A stretch of 64,000 bases of DNA from Mucilaginibacter glaciei (GTDB lineage Bacteria > Bacteroidota > Bacteroidia > Sphingobacteriales > Sphingobacteriaceae): assembly GCF_014773245.1 (NCBI RefSeq), contig NZ_JACWMX010000002.1:596887-660886 (forward strand). Direction: 5' to 3'. Under the pieces are notes generated by a model. The model was not told the origin of the DNA and did no database searches. It worked only from the letters and a program-made list of their open reading frames with translations. A program made the position numbers and the translations under genes. Position 1 is the first letter of the stretch. Every line of letters begins with the position of its first letter. Below are positions 36,340-44,481 of the stretch, piece by piece.

Positions 36340-36998
36340 GCTGTTATTTTAAGTTCGGGCGGTTGTTTGAAAAAATAGCTCCAGCATAGTACAGCGAGTG
36401 CGGCTCCAGCAACAGGCGCTAATATATAAATCCATAAGGCATTTAAATTGCCAGTGATTAGCGCAGGGCCAAAAGACCGCGCCGGGTTCATAGAAGCCCC
36501 ACAAATAGGGCCTGCAAAAAGCGCCTCGAATAAAACTACACCTCCTATGGCAAGCCCGGCAAACATACCCTGCTCTTTACTACCCGTGGCTACGTTGATG
36601 ATTACCAGCATTAAAATAAAGGTGAGTATGAGTTCCAAAATAAATGACTGCGCATTTGAGCCCGAAGGTACTGTCCAGCCCAAGTCTGTGTTTTGAGGAA
36701 AAAGATATTTTAAGGTTAAACTGGCGAATGCTGCACCTGTAAGCTGACTAATAATATAGGGGATGAGACATTTTGCCGGAAAGCGTTTGGCCAGGGTAAA
36801 CGCGATACTTACGGCAGGGTTCATATGCGCACCTGAAACACTACCTAATGCATAGATCATGCTCATCACCACCAAACCGAAGGTAACCGCTACACCTAAA
36901 TGGGTAACGGTATGTACCTGTTCATCTATAACGACCGCACCTGTGCCGCAAAAAACCATAATATAGGTACCTATGAACTCTGCCAGGTATTTTTTCAT
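36336..36998 (-). CDS. Aquaporin/aquaglyceroporin (MIP family)
   Basis: Six-helix channel of 220 residues with both NPA boxes: HMNPAVS (first half) and SMNPARS (second half). The ATG at 36998 (MKKYLAEF) is preferred over an in-frame start at 37067 lying inside the radical SAM gene. Located between ArsS and the arsenosugar-associated transferase and coupled to the latter, it may move arsenite, a methylated arsenical or the product across the inner membrane, as aquaglyceroporins of ars operons do. Selectivity is not proven. Confidence 0.9.
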   Translation of the reverse strand: MKKYLAEFIGTYIMVFCGTGAVVIDEQVHTVTHLGVAVTFGLVVMSMIYALGSVSGAHMNPAVSIAFTLAKRFPAKCLIPYIISQLTGAAFASLTLKYLFPQNTDLGWTVPSGSNAQSFILELILTFILMLVIINVATGSKEQGMFAGLAIGGVVLFEALFAGPICGASMNPARSFGPALITGNLNALWIYILAPVAGAALAVLCWSYFFKQPPELKITA

Positions 36999-37009
36999 TC
37001 GGTCAATAT

Positions 37010-38059
37010 TTAGTCTGCAACTGCACCGCCGCAACTGGATCCGGCGCCCGCTGTACAACCGTAGCAATGTTGTTTTAAAATGATCTCGCGGTTTTGCAAT
37101 GCACTCAAATCAAAATCTGCTAAATGCTGTGAAGTTGCAGGGGTAACTTTCAAGTCAAGCATTTGGTTAAAATCACAATCGTACAGGTAACCATCCCATC
37201 CTACAGAGATCGTATTGCGACACATCACATTTTTAACTGCGGCCGGGTTAAATGCGCCGATCAGTTTTTCCATATACTTATCGTAATTGCCGGTCGTCAA
37301 CAGATAATCAAGATACCGGCTGATGGGCATATTGGTAATTGCAAAAAGCTTATTGAAACTGATGTTATATTTTTTCATCAATTCAAACCTATACTCTTTT
37401 TCCAGTGCATCCTGCGATGGCGGTAAAAAGGCACCTGCCGGATTATAAACCAGGTTTAGAGTTAGCCCGGTGTCCGCTATCCCGTACCCAACCGCATTCA
37501 GCATTTGGAGTGCTTTAATGGAATCTTCAAAAACGCCGTCACCGCGTTGCTTATCCGTCCTGTCCTGCGTGAAACTTGGTAAAGAGGAAACTACTTCTAT
37601 CCGGTGCAGTTTAAAAAATTCCGGCAGATCATGGAAACGCTTATTAGCTAAGATAATCGTCAGGTTACAACGCACGATGATGTGCTTCCCTAAAGCTTTG
37701 ATCTGTTCCACAAACCACCTAAAGTCAGGATTCAGTTCAGGGGCGCCGCCCGTCAGGTCAACTATTTTAATTGGAGAGTTAGCTAACACGTTCAGGCAAA
37801 GCTGCATGGTATCCCGCGTCATGACCTCCTTACGATCAGGCCCGGCATCTACATGGCAATGTTTGCAAACCTGGTTACACATTTTACCCATGTTTACCTG
37901 AAAAATTTCTACACCAACAGCCAATAGTGGAAGCATACCTATGCCCGCAACTTTCTCTTTGAACGATGCATGTTTGTGGGTAGGGTTATGCTCTAATATA
38001 TCCAGTTGATAGGAACTGTTAGCTAAAGGATTTTGCAGAACTTTTAGGGATTTGATCAT
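37010..38059 (-). CDS. arsS: Arsenosugar biosynthesis radical SAM protein ArsS
   Basis: Radical SAM enzyme of 349 residues. The cluster motif is CNQVCKHC (C-x3-C-x2-C, about residue 61-68) followed by HVDAGP; DLTGGAPELNP matches the SAM-binding GGE-like position. The C-terminal domain has MCRNTISVGWDGYLYDCDFNQ and the Cys-rich tail CYGCTAGAGSSCGG, as in ArsS, which transfers the deoxyadenosyl group from SAM onto dimethylated arsenic. The start overlaps the AhpD-like stop by one base (TAATG). This is the hallmark gene of the locus. Confidence 0.92.
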   Translation of the reverse strand: MIKSLKVLQNPLANSSYQLDILEHNPTHKHASFKEKVAGIGMLPLLAVGVEIFQVNMGKMCNQVCKHCHVDAGPDRKEVMTRDTMQLCLNVLANSPIKIVDLTGGAPELNPDFRWFVEQIKALGKHIIVRCNLTIILANKRFHDLPEFFKLHRIEVVSSLPSFTQDRTDKQRGDGVFEDSIKALQMLNAVGYGIADTGLTLNLVYNPAGAFLPPSQDALEKEYRFELMKKYNISFNKLFAITNMPISRYLDYLLTTGNYDKYMEKLIGAFNPAAVKNVMCRNTISVGWDGYLYDCDFNQMLDLKVTPATSQHLADFDLSALQNREIILKQHCYGCTAGAGSSCGGAVAD

Positions 38060-38394
38060 TACATGCTAATTTCTTTCACCTTGTTCATCATCTGTACACC
38101 ATGTACCAATACCGCGCCGCCTTTAATGGCAGAGGCTACGTGCACCGCTTCCATCATCTGTGCTTCGCTAAAGCCTTTTTCATAGGCGTCGCTGCTGTAA
38201 GCATCTATACAATAAGGACATTGTACTGCATGTGCCACAGCCAAAGCGATCAATGATTTCTCCTTCGCTGTTAATGCGCCATCCTTAAATACTTCGCCAT
38301 AATAGGAAAAGAACTTATCGGCCATTTCTTTTTGGTATTCACCGATGTTGCCAAACTTACCGAGGTCTTCGGCATTATAATAATGATCAGCCAT
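38059..38394 (-). CDS. AhpD/carboxymuconolactone decarboxylase-like protein, arsenosugar-associated
   Basis: A 111-residue all-helical AhpD-fold protein. It has a Cys pair in CPYC and a His 4 residues upstream in AHAVQCPYCIDAYSSDAYEKGF, the redox motif of peroxidase-like members. Small proteins of this type are regular companions of ArsS. It could reduce pentavalent arsenic or protect the radical enzyme; the role is inferred. It overlaps the DUF547 gene by 8 bases and ArsS by one. Confidence 0.87.
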   Translation of the reverse strand: MADHYYNAEDLGKFGNIGEYQKEMADKFFSYYGEVFKDGALTAKEKSLIALAVAHAVQCPYCIDAYSSDAYEKGFSEAQMMEAVHVASAIKGGAVLVHGVQMMNKVKEISM

Positions 38395-39184
38395 TGTTTT
38401 CAGATTTATAATTATTCAAATATAAACTCCAGTCGTAATTTTTAAAATGGATAGTTGGTTTAGTCCCTTCGGGGATGATCTTGTTTTTTATTAGAATTTC
38501 CAACATGCCGTTTTTTCCTCCGAAATCATGGCGGAACCAGCCCATCAAGGCCGGCACTTCCACTATATTTTGCACTTTATCGAAAGTTACTTCACCCTTT
38601 AGATAGGTTTTAACTGCCACATTTAACTGCTGATCCAATTGTTCGGGCTCATAAAAAGCGATTGGCGGGCAGCTTTTTGCCCCGCAGTTCAAGGCAAAAT
38701 GAATACGGTAATCCAATTTTTCAACACGGAATTTCTTTTCGAAGGCCGAAGGAAAAAGCTTACCTAAGTAACCCTCGGCCCATTTCACCTTACTATGCCG
38801 TAAGATACCGTGCTCAATCAGGTCAAGGCTTAATACCTGCCCCGCAACGTGGATTTGTTTACTGGAAAAAAAGGAACCGCGCGTTTTGTACTGATCCGGA
38901 TCTTTCTTTAATATCACCTGTGTAAAACCGTTATACAGGTTTAACCAAAATGCCAGTTTTTTATGATCGGTATTCAACTGTTCCGCTAAAAAGTTTTGAT
39001 CTGCATTCTTTAATGTATCAATAAAGGACGCCGTACTATCGCTTGTTTTAGCGGCATACAGAAAGTTTTCCGATAATTTGATATAGTCAGGAGCATTGAT
39101 TGTTTTATGCTGGGCATCGGCTAATGCCATTATCAACACAAAAAACAAAGTACAAGCTGATCTGATGGAGCGTTTCAAAAGCAT
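38387..39184 (-). CDS. Secreted DUF547 domain protein
   Basis: Exported protein of 265 residues with a signal peptide (LFFVLIMALADAQ) and a DUF547 domain showing KLAFWLNLYNGFTQVIL, FALNCGAKSCPPIAFY and the basic C-terminus. The function of DUF547 is unknown; the conserved His, Cys and Asn suggest a papain-like fold. As first gene of the minus-strand run DUF547-AhpD-ArsS-aquaporin-transferase, with 8 bases of overlap, it seems part of the arsenosugar operon. Confidence 0.83.
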   Translation of the reverse strand: MLLKRSIRSACTLFFVLIMALADAQHKTINAPDYIKLSENFLYAAKTSDSTASFIDTLKNADQNFLAEQLNTDHKKLAFWLNLYNGFTQVILKKDPDQYKTRGSFFSSKQIHVAGQVLSLDLIEHGILRHSKVKWAEGYLGKLFPSAFEKKFRVEKLDYRIHFALNCGAKSCPPIAFYEPEQLDQQLNVAVKTYLKGEVTFDKVQNIVEVPALMGWFRHDFGGKNGMLEILIKNKIIPEGTKPTIHFKNYDWSLYLNNYKSENNG

Positions 39185-39525
39185 ACATAAATTACGTAAT
39201 AAAATTTCTTATGGCTTTATGAAAAGGAAATAAGAATTAATTTGGAAGAAGTTTTTAAAGTTTTATTAATTCGAAAGGTCTAATTGGAATCACTATCTCA
39301 ATACTTTGTCACTGCCGTCAGCGCTAAGTGATACACCTATTGAATAAGAAAAAACTGCATAAATTTGTTACCGCGTTTATCTATTTTGATAAAAACTGAA
39401 TGTTCATCTTATCATCTTTAAAACCTGAAAAAATCTTTTGAAGCGTTAAAGAAAGATACTAGCCTTATTGATTTACAGAGTGTTTGATTAAGATAAGCTG
39501 GCGATCCAGCCTCCTCAACTGCTGA
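39185..39525. other. Intergenic region between arsenosugar and selenium operons
   Basis: About 340 AT-rich bases upstream of the DUF547 gene and downstream of the rhodanese-like gene. It should hold the promoter of the arsenosugar minus-strand operon. I see no clean terminator, -7 element or palindrome. Confidence 0.4.
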
Positions 39526-40002
39526 TCAGCTTCCTGCCAAAGGATAACCTTTAGCTACCCAATTGGTTTGCAGGTTTACCGGAAGGTTTAACAATTTAAC
39601 GTGGGTAAAACCCATCTTCTTCAACTCCATGAAAGCGGGCCGTATGTTAGGGCATTTAGCAAACGGGCAGCAACCGCAATAAATAATGATCACCGTGTTT
39701 TTTTTCAGCGCAGCGACCGCGCTTTTTAGCGCTTTCATATTTTCCTCTTTACCTACCGCGCCAATATGTTTTGCCCCTTTGACATCTTCTACCGCCCCAA
39801 TATTTAATATGGCCGGCCATTTGGCCGGCGCTTCCTTTAGACTGGCTGCCAAATCCGCAGGTTCCATCAATTCAGTATCCGTCCAGGGATAATTATTCAG
39901 TACAGATGGCACAGCAACTGGGGATGTTTGCGCCACTACTTTGCAAGACCATAACGCTGCAATCAGCAGGCTGCAAATGATTAACCGTATTTTGCTTTTC
40001 AT
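39526..40002 (-). CDS. Rhodanese-like exported protein with Cys-rich active loop
   Basis: A 158-residue protein with an N-terminal signal (RLIICSLLIAALWSC) that may be a lipoprotein signal with Cys20. The rhodanese fold ends with a sulfur-transfer-like loop IIIYCGCCPFAKCPN, with four Cys instead of one. The ATG at 40002 is chosen because it starts the signal peptide; an in-frame ATG is at 40029. It lies 73 bases downstream of selD and could handle sulfur, selenium or arsenic oxyanions; this is inference from place and Cys content. Confidence 0.78.
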   Translation of the reverse strand: MKSKIRLIICSLLIAALWSCKVVAQTSPVAVPSVLNNYPWTDTELMEPADLAASLKEAPAKWPAILNIGAVEDVKGAKHIGAVGKEENMKALKSAVAALKKNTVIIIYCGCCPFAKCPNIRPAFMELKKMGFTHVKLLNLPVNLQTNWVAKGYPLAGS

Positions 40003-40074
40003 ATAAAAAAGAATTAAAAGTACCTTCATAAGGTAATATGAAATTTATCTATGGTAAGATAGTCAAAAGGAAGA

Positions 40075-41115
40075 CTAAAATACACTAACTAAAGGGCCTT
40101 CGCCTGCATTTTTTAAGAAGCCGATAGAAAGGGCGTCATGTCCCAATTTATCCAATTGCGTTTCAAATTCAAGTATGCTTTCTTCGGCCACGGCTACCAA
40201 TAAACCACCGCTGGTTTGCGGGTCAGCTAAAATATATTTTTGTTCCTCGGTAACCGGCCCAATCTTATGTCCGTAGCTATTCCAGTTACGCTGGGTACCA
40301 CCCGGAAAGCAATTTTGATCGAGATAGTATTTCAGAGAGGGTATAACAGGCACTTTAGCGAACTCGATTACTGCAGATAAGCCGCTGCCTTCACACATTT
40401 CAGATAAGTGCCCCAGTAAACCAAATCCGGTTACATCGGTCATGGCTTTCACATAGTCCATCTTTCCAAAAACTTCCCCTAATTGGTTCAGGGTGGTCAT
40501 ACTCTTTAAAGCGATAGCGGCATCTTCGGCCAATAATACGCCACGTTTTTGCGCGGTAGATAAGATCCCTACACCCAAAGCTTTGGTCAGGTATAAACGG
40601 CACCCTGCAGTTGCGGTCGAATTTTGTTTTAGGTTTGGGAGATCAACTATGCCACTTACCGCCAGGCCAAAGACCGGCTCAGGGCAATCAATGCTATGGC
40701 CACCTGCTAATGTGATACCGGCCTCCGCGCAAGTGGCACGAGAACCTTGCAAAACTTTTTGAGCTACTTCAGGTGGAAGTTTATCAATCGGCCATCCTAA
40801 AATAGCAATGGCTAAAACCGGTTTCCCGCCCATCGCATAAACATCGCTGATGGCATTGGCCGATGCGATACGGCCAAAATCATAAGCATCATCAACAATC
40901 GGCATAAAAAAATCCGTAGTAGAGATCAGCCCGGTACCGTTACCGAGGTCTAAAACAGCCGCGTCATCTCGTTTATCATTGCCGACTAAAAGCCTCGCAT
41001 CAGGTGTTGTCACAATGGGACTATGCAGTATCTTATCTAAAATGGCAGGGCTGATCTTACAGCCACAACCTGCACCGTGAGAATATTGCGTGAGTTTTAT
41101 TGATGTCGTAACCAT
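40075..41115 (-). CDS. selD: Selenide, water dikinase (selenophosphate synthetase)
   Basis: Makes selenophosphate from selenide and ATP, the donor for tRNA 2-selenouridine. The flexible N-terminus has GAGCGCK with Cys17 and Cys19, so this is the cysteine form; no in-frame TGA is present. The PurM-like ATP domain shows the DDAAVLDLGNG and STTDFFMPIVDD motifs, the DVYAMGGKP loop, and the GGHSID and DPQTSGGLL motifs. Length of 346 residues is normal. Its start overlaps the mnmH stop by one base (TAATG). No selA or selB is present in the window. Confidence 0.93.
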   Translation of the reverse strand: MVTTSIKLTQYSHGAGCGCKISPAILDKILHSPIVTTPDARLLVGNDKRDDAAVLDLGNGTGLISTTDFFMPIVDDAYDFGRIASANAISDVYAMGGKPVLAIAILGWPIDKLPPEVAQKVLQGSRATCAEAGITLAGGHSIDCPEPVFGLAVSGIVDLPNLKQNSTATAGCRLYLTKALGVGILSTAQKRGVLLAEDAAIALKSMTTLNQLGEVFGKMDYVKAMTDVTGFGLLGHLSEMCEGSGLSAVIEFAKVPVIPSLKYYLDQNCFPGGTQRNWNSYGHKIGPVTEEQKYILADPQTSGGLLVAVAEESILEFETQLDKLGHDALSIGFLKNAGEGPLVSVF

Positions 41116-42149
41116 TAGTTAGCTGCCGCGTTGATTGTAAAATTTAATATATTATTGGCCTGAGTGGCTATATCTGTATCATCAAGTTCAAGCGAAAGCA
41201 CTTTGGAAACATCCCTTTTACTCAAACCAGTACGGTAGGTTTTATCATAATAGACCAATACGATCTTTACAAAATCCCTCATGCGGCCTTCCATGATGGC
41301 CTCTATCGCGTATTTGGTTTGTTCCGGCCCGAGACGTTTGCGGATACGTTCCGTAGATTCAATTAGGAAATCCTTATCTAAAGAACCGTATTCATCGGCG
41401 AGCGCGTTAACCCTTTGCTGCAAATCCACCTTAATGTCAATCATGGCGGCATCGCGCATCTGTTGCCAAAAGGGGTTAGGTATGGAACGTTTGCCGATGG
41501 TCAGGCTTTCATCTTCCACCCATACCTTTTTCTGCGGATGTGTATTTTTTAACTGTTCAGCGAGGTTGTTTTCAAACTGTTCCTGAGTAGGCTGCACCAT
41601 TTTATTCATACTGCCGTAAGATGAACCCTGGTGCTGGGCCAGGTATTCCAAATCAATGACCTGTTCACCCATTACTTGAAGTTGCTGTAAGATACGCGTT
41701 TTGCCAGAACCGGTCATTCCGCCAAGCATCTGAATATTGTAAGGCCGATCAAACTGTTGATGCACCCAGCCTCGGTATTTTTTATAGCCACCCTGTATGA
41801 CATAAACCTCAAAGCCGTAAAGGTCGAGTGCCCATGCCATCGCCCCGCTGCGCATCCCCCCACGCCAGCAATGAACACCAATTTTTTTTTTTGGTGCGAT
41901 GATCAAAGCATCCTTAATAAAGCCCGACCATTTAGGGCCGGCAAGGTCAAACCCTAACAAAATCGCTTCCTCCCGGCCAACCTGCTTATAGGTTGTACCA
42001 ACCTTAATCCTTTCTTCGTTACTGAACAAAGGGAGATTAAACGAGCCCGGTACATGGCCATGTGCGTATTCCGCAGGTGTCCGTACGTCTACTAAAGCAA
42101 CAGAGTCTTTAAGCAGTAGGAAATTATTGATCGTTATCGGTTTGAACAT
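41115..42149 (-). CDS. mnmH: tRNA 2-selenouridine synthase
   Basis: Converts 2-thiouridine at the tRNA wobble position to 2-selenouridine through geranylation and selenation, using selenophosphate from SelD. The N-terminal rhodanese domain carries Cys94 in HCWRGGMRSG; the C-terminal P-loop domain starts with GGMTGSGKT (about residue 140). The overall length of 344 residues matches. The gene heads a coupled pair with selD, so selenium use in this organism includes tRNA modification. It is divergent from the Crp-like gene across an 800-base gap. Confidence 0.92.
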   Translation of the reverse strand: MFKPITINNFLLLKDSVALVDVRTPAEYAHGHVPGSFNLPLFSNEERIKVGTTYKQVGREEAILLGFDLAGPKWSGFIKDALIIAPKKKIGVHCWRGGMRSGAMAWALDLYGFEVYVIQGGYKKYRGWVHQQFDRPYNIQMLGGMTGSGKTRILQQLQVMGEQVIDLEYLAQHQGSSYGSMNKMVQPTQEQFENNLAEQLKNTHPQKKVWVEDESLTIGKRSIPNPFWQQMRDAAMIDIKVDLQQRVNALADEYGSLDKDFLIESTERIRKRLGPEQTKYAIEAIMEGRMRDFVKIVLVYYDKTYRTGLSKRDVSKVLSLELDDTDIATQANNILNFTINAAAN

Positions 42150-42443
42150 TAGGCTGTAAATATACGTTACTATTTACTTCCGCCCGTTCAGATAAATCAA
42201 CAAACGCAACCCGTTAAAAACAACTACCAGCGTTGAACCTTTACGCCCGACAACCCCTACCCTATATGCGAAAATTCCAAGTATTTTTAGAAGGATCGAT
42301 ACAGCGACTATCCCTAAACTGATACTAGGTTCTGTTTAATGCTCTGGCTTTAATGGCGGCTTAAGCCTGGAGCAAAAGGAAGATTATTCAGCCATTAATG
42401 CAATGATTTTAAATATTACGATAGTCAGGGAATTTGAATTAAG
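42150..42443. other. Gene-free stretch upstream of mnmH, possible small RNA
   Basis: About 290 bases between the mnmH start and a plus-strand terminator at 42444-42477. No coding frame is convincing. Because the terminator has no gene in front of it, an sRNA or a decayed gene transcribed rightward is possible. Confidence 0.3.
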
Positions 42444-42477
42444 TATTCCTGCTGTGGAAAGCAGGAATATCTTTTTT
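42444..42477 (+). terminator. Orphan rho-independent terminator
   Basis: A perfect 10-base inverted repeat TATTCCTGCT / AGCAGGAATA with a 6-base loop, then TCTTTTTT, the form of a strong plus-strand terminator. There is no plus-strand gene within 290 bases upstream. Confidence 0.75.
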
Positions 42478-42483
42478 CGGTTG

Positions 42484-42540
42484 TTGAAGTGGCCGGGCTG
42501 ACCTGCTGTATCATATTACTAAGGCTCCGCTATCCCTGCT
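42484..42540. repeat. Degenerate dispersed intergenic repeat, copy B
   Basis: Resembles 31101-31160 (copy A), with the shared cores GGGCTGAYCYGCTGTATC and CCGCTAT. It lies just after an orphan terminator. A minus-strand reading from about 42630 to 42521 (NPDGRTWANAAGIAEP) is protein-like but has no partner in copy A. Confidence 0.45.
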
Positions 42541-42909
42541 GCATTAGCCCATGTCCGCCCATCCGGGTTATCCATTTGCTTTGCTGCATCTCTTCGCTGC
42601 TGTTTTACTAGGCCTATTTGATCGTATTTAATGTTCCGATGTGGAATTTTGTAAGCTTTCAAACTCAACTAACTGAGATTTTAATAGTCATAAAGATATT
42701 TTGCTCACTTTTTGAAACGAGACTTAATCGGCTGCTAAAAAATAAAAAACTATATTTAAAACAATGAGATGCCTTTGAACGGGCTTTAGAAAAATTAAAC
42801 GTTCATAAAGTAACGTGTATTTCCGGATTGAAAAGATAGCTATTTTACTGTTTAAAGCCTCTAAATAAATCATAATGAAACTGTATTGATTAACTTACAA
42901 TAAGACATT

Positions 42910-42938
42910 TTTGTATTAATTCAGCGATCATAAATTTA
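42910..42938 (+). promoter_or_regulatory. Candidate promoter of the Crp-like gene
   Basis: TTTG at 42910-42913, a 17-base spacer, then TAAATTTA at 42931-42938, close to the Bacteroidota TTTG / TAnnTTTG pattern. It lies 12 bases before the ATG, so the leader would be very short. The rest of 42541-42909 shows no feature I can support. Confidence 0.4.
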
Positions 42939-42950
42939 GCCATCCAATTG

Positions 42951-43514
42951 ATGAAAAATCTTTCTAACTTCATAAGATCAAAAATTGCTATTAGAGACTC
43001 AGACCTTGAAACCATTCTTGCAAGTTTTAAAACAAAACAAGTAAAAAAAAATCAACTCATCTTAAAAAGAGGTCAGATTGCTTATCAATATTTCTACATC
43101 AACTCTGGTGCGCTCCGTTTCTTTTTTGGCGAATTTGACGAGCAGCTTACAGCCTGGGTGGTTTTCCATGACGAGTTTTTTACAGAGATTTCCAGCCTTA
43201 ACCCACAAAAACCGACGAGGTTTAACATTGAAGCTATAGAAGATACTGAGTTGATCTACATCGATATGCCCGAAATGGAAAAGCTGTATAAGCAGTTTCC
43301 TGCCTGGCAGGAGTTTGGCCGAATTACATGGGAGGCAATGGCTGTCAGAATGATCGATCAGATCATCAGTTTCCAAACATTGTCAGCAGAAGAGCGCTAT
43401 TTGGAATTCATGAAGAAATCTGAACTAATCAAAAGAGTTCCGGTCAAACAGATCGCTTCCTATCTTGGCATTACCCCCAACGCCCTAAGTCGCATCCGAA
43501 AAAACATCAAGTAA
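42951..43514 (+). CDS. Crp/Fnr family transcription regulator
   Basis: A 187-residue regulator of the Bacteroidota Crp/Fnr type. The cyclic-nucleotide-binding fold spans residues about 20-110 (LILKRGQIAYQYFYINSGALRFF), followed by a dimer helix and a C-terminal helix-turn-helix (VPVKQIASYLGITPNALSRIRKNI). It has no Cys cluster, so it is not an oxygen-sensing FNR. The ATG at 42951 is preferred over an adjacent TTG. It sits 75 bases before an NmrA-type reductase gene with a palindrome between them, and probably controls that unit. Confidence 0.88.
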   Translation: MKNLSNFIRSKIAIRDSDLETILASFKTKQVKKNQLILKRGQIAYQYFYINSGALRFFFGEFDEQLTAWVVFHDEFFTEISSLNPQKPTRFNIEAIEDTELIYIDMPEMEKLYKQFPAWQEFGRITWEAMAVRMIDQIISFQTLSAEERYLEFMKKSELIKRVPVKQIASYLGITPNALSRIRKNIK

Positions 43515-43522
43515 CCTTCATT

Positions 43523-43568
43523 AACTACCAAATGGTAGTTTTTGAACTTTTCTCCGTAGTTAGCTTTG
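43523..43568 (+). promoter_or_regulatory. Palindrome and promoter ahead of the NmrA-type gene
   Basis: AACTACC-AAAT-GGTAGTT at 43523-43540 is followed directly by TTTG (43541-43544), a 16-base spacer and TAGCTTTG (43561-43568), an exact TAnnTTTG -7 element. The palindrome ends where the -33 element begins, so it can be an operator; it may also act as a weak terminator for the Crp-like gene 9 bases upstream. Confidence 0.55.
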
Positions 43569-43589
43569 CATAAGTCAAAACAAATGCAA

Positions 43590-44471
43590 ATGGAAAAGTT
43601 AATATTAGTAGTAGGAGCTACAGGTCATCTAGGTGAAAAAATATGCCGGGCGTTAACCAAACAAAATGTGCGGGTTAGGGCAGTCGTTCGTAAAGAAAGT
43701 AAACAGGAAAAAATACTTACCCTCGAAAAAATGGGTATTGACGTTTTTATAGTTGACTCTCACAATGAAAAGGAATTGATCGGTGCCTGTCAAGGTGTTT
43801 CTTGTATCGTTTCTGCCCTTGCAGGGTTGCACGATGTGATTGTGGATATGCAAACCAAAATCCTAAATGCAGCGGTCGCTGCTGGTGTACCCCGTTTTAT
43901 ACCATCGGATTTTTCTACAGATTTTAAAGGCATCCCAATGGGTGAAAATCGAAATTTCGATCTGCGCAAAGAGTTTCAGGAAATACTTGATAAAAGTTCC
44001 ATTCAGGCAACCTCAATATTCAACGGCGCTTTTGCAGATGTCCTGCGGTATAACACACCGCTGTTTAATGTAAAGGAAAAAACTATCGCTTATTACGACG
44101 ATAAGGCAGACTGGAAAATTGATTTCACTACCATGGATGATACAGCAGCCTTTACGGCAATGACAGCGCTAGACCACTTTGCACCGAGATATTTAAGGAT
44201 AGCCAGCTTTAGGGTAAGTCCCAATGATCTGGTTGATTTAAGTGAACATTATAAAGGGGCAAAATTTCAGTTGAGCGATATGGGATCAATGGCGGGCTTT
44301 TCAGCTTACATTAAAACGCAACGTGCGGCTTATCCTGAAGGAGAAAATGAACTTTATCCAAAATGGCAGCAGGCGCAATACCTCTATAGTATGTTTTTAG
44401 CTCATCATGCTGAGTTAGACAATGACCGGTATACAGGTTTGAGCTGGTCGCCCGTAGATGTAAATATTTAA
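43590..44471 (+). CDS. NmrA-like NAD(P)-binding oxidoreductase
   Basis: Atypical SDR of 293 residues of the NmrA/isoflavone-reductase-like group. The dinucleotide motif is GATGHLGEKI, followed by VRAVVRKESK, whose Arg and Lys suggest NADP. PSDFSTDFKG fits the aromatic alcohol reductase-like family. No Tyr-x3-Lys site is obvious, as in regulators of the NmrA type, so enzyme and redox sensor are both possible. The start is the ATG at 43590 or at 43584. It is followed by the hydrolase gene after 10 bases and preceded by a candidate operator and promoter. Confidence 0.82.
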   Translation: MEKLILVVGATGHLGEKICRALTKQNVRVRAVVRKESKQEKILTLEKMGIDVFIVDSHNEKELIGACQGVSCIVSALAGLHDVIVDMQTKILNAAVAAGVPRFIPSDFSTDFKGIPMGENRNFDLRKEFQEILDKSSIQATSIFNGAFADVLRYNTPLFNVKEKTIAYYDDKADWKIDFTTMDDTAAFTAMTALDHFAPRYLRIASFRVSPNDLVDLSEHYKGAKFQLSDMGSMAGFSAYIKTQRAAYPEGENELYPKWQQAQYLYSMFLAHHAELDNDRYTGLSWSPVDVNI

Positions 44472-44481
44472 TAGATAAATT

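Noticed and set aside
40075..41115. SelD as a selenoprotein with in-frame TGA
   Set aside because: The active site reads GCGCK with ordinary cysteine codons and the frame has no internal stop.
42521..42630. Minus-strand peptide NPDGRTWANAAGIAEP as a gene end
   Set aside because: Upstream frames are closed by stops and the sister repeat copy does not keep the frame; too weak to call.
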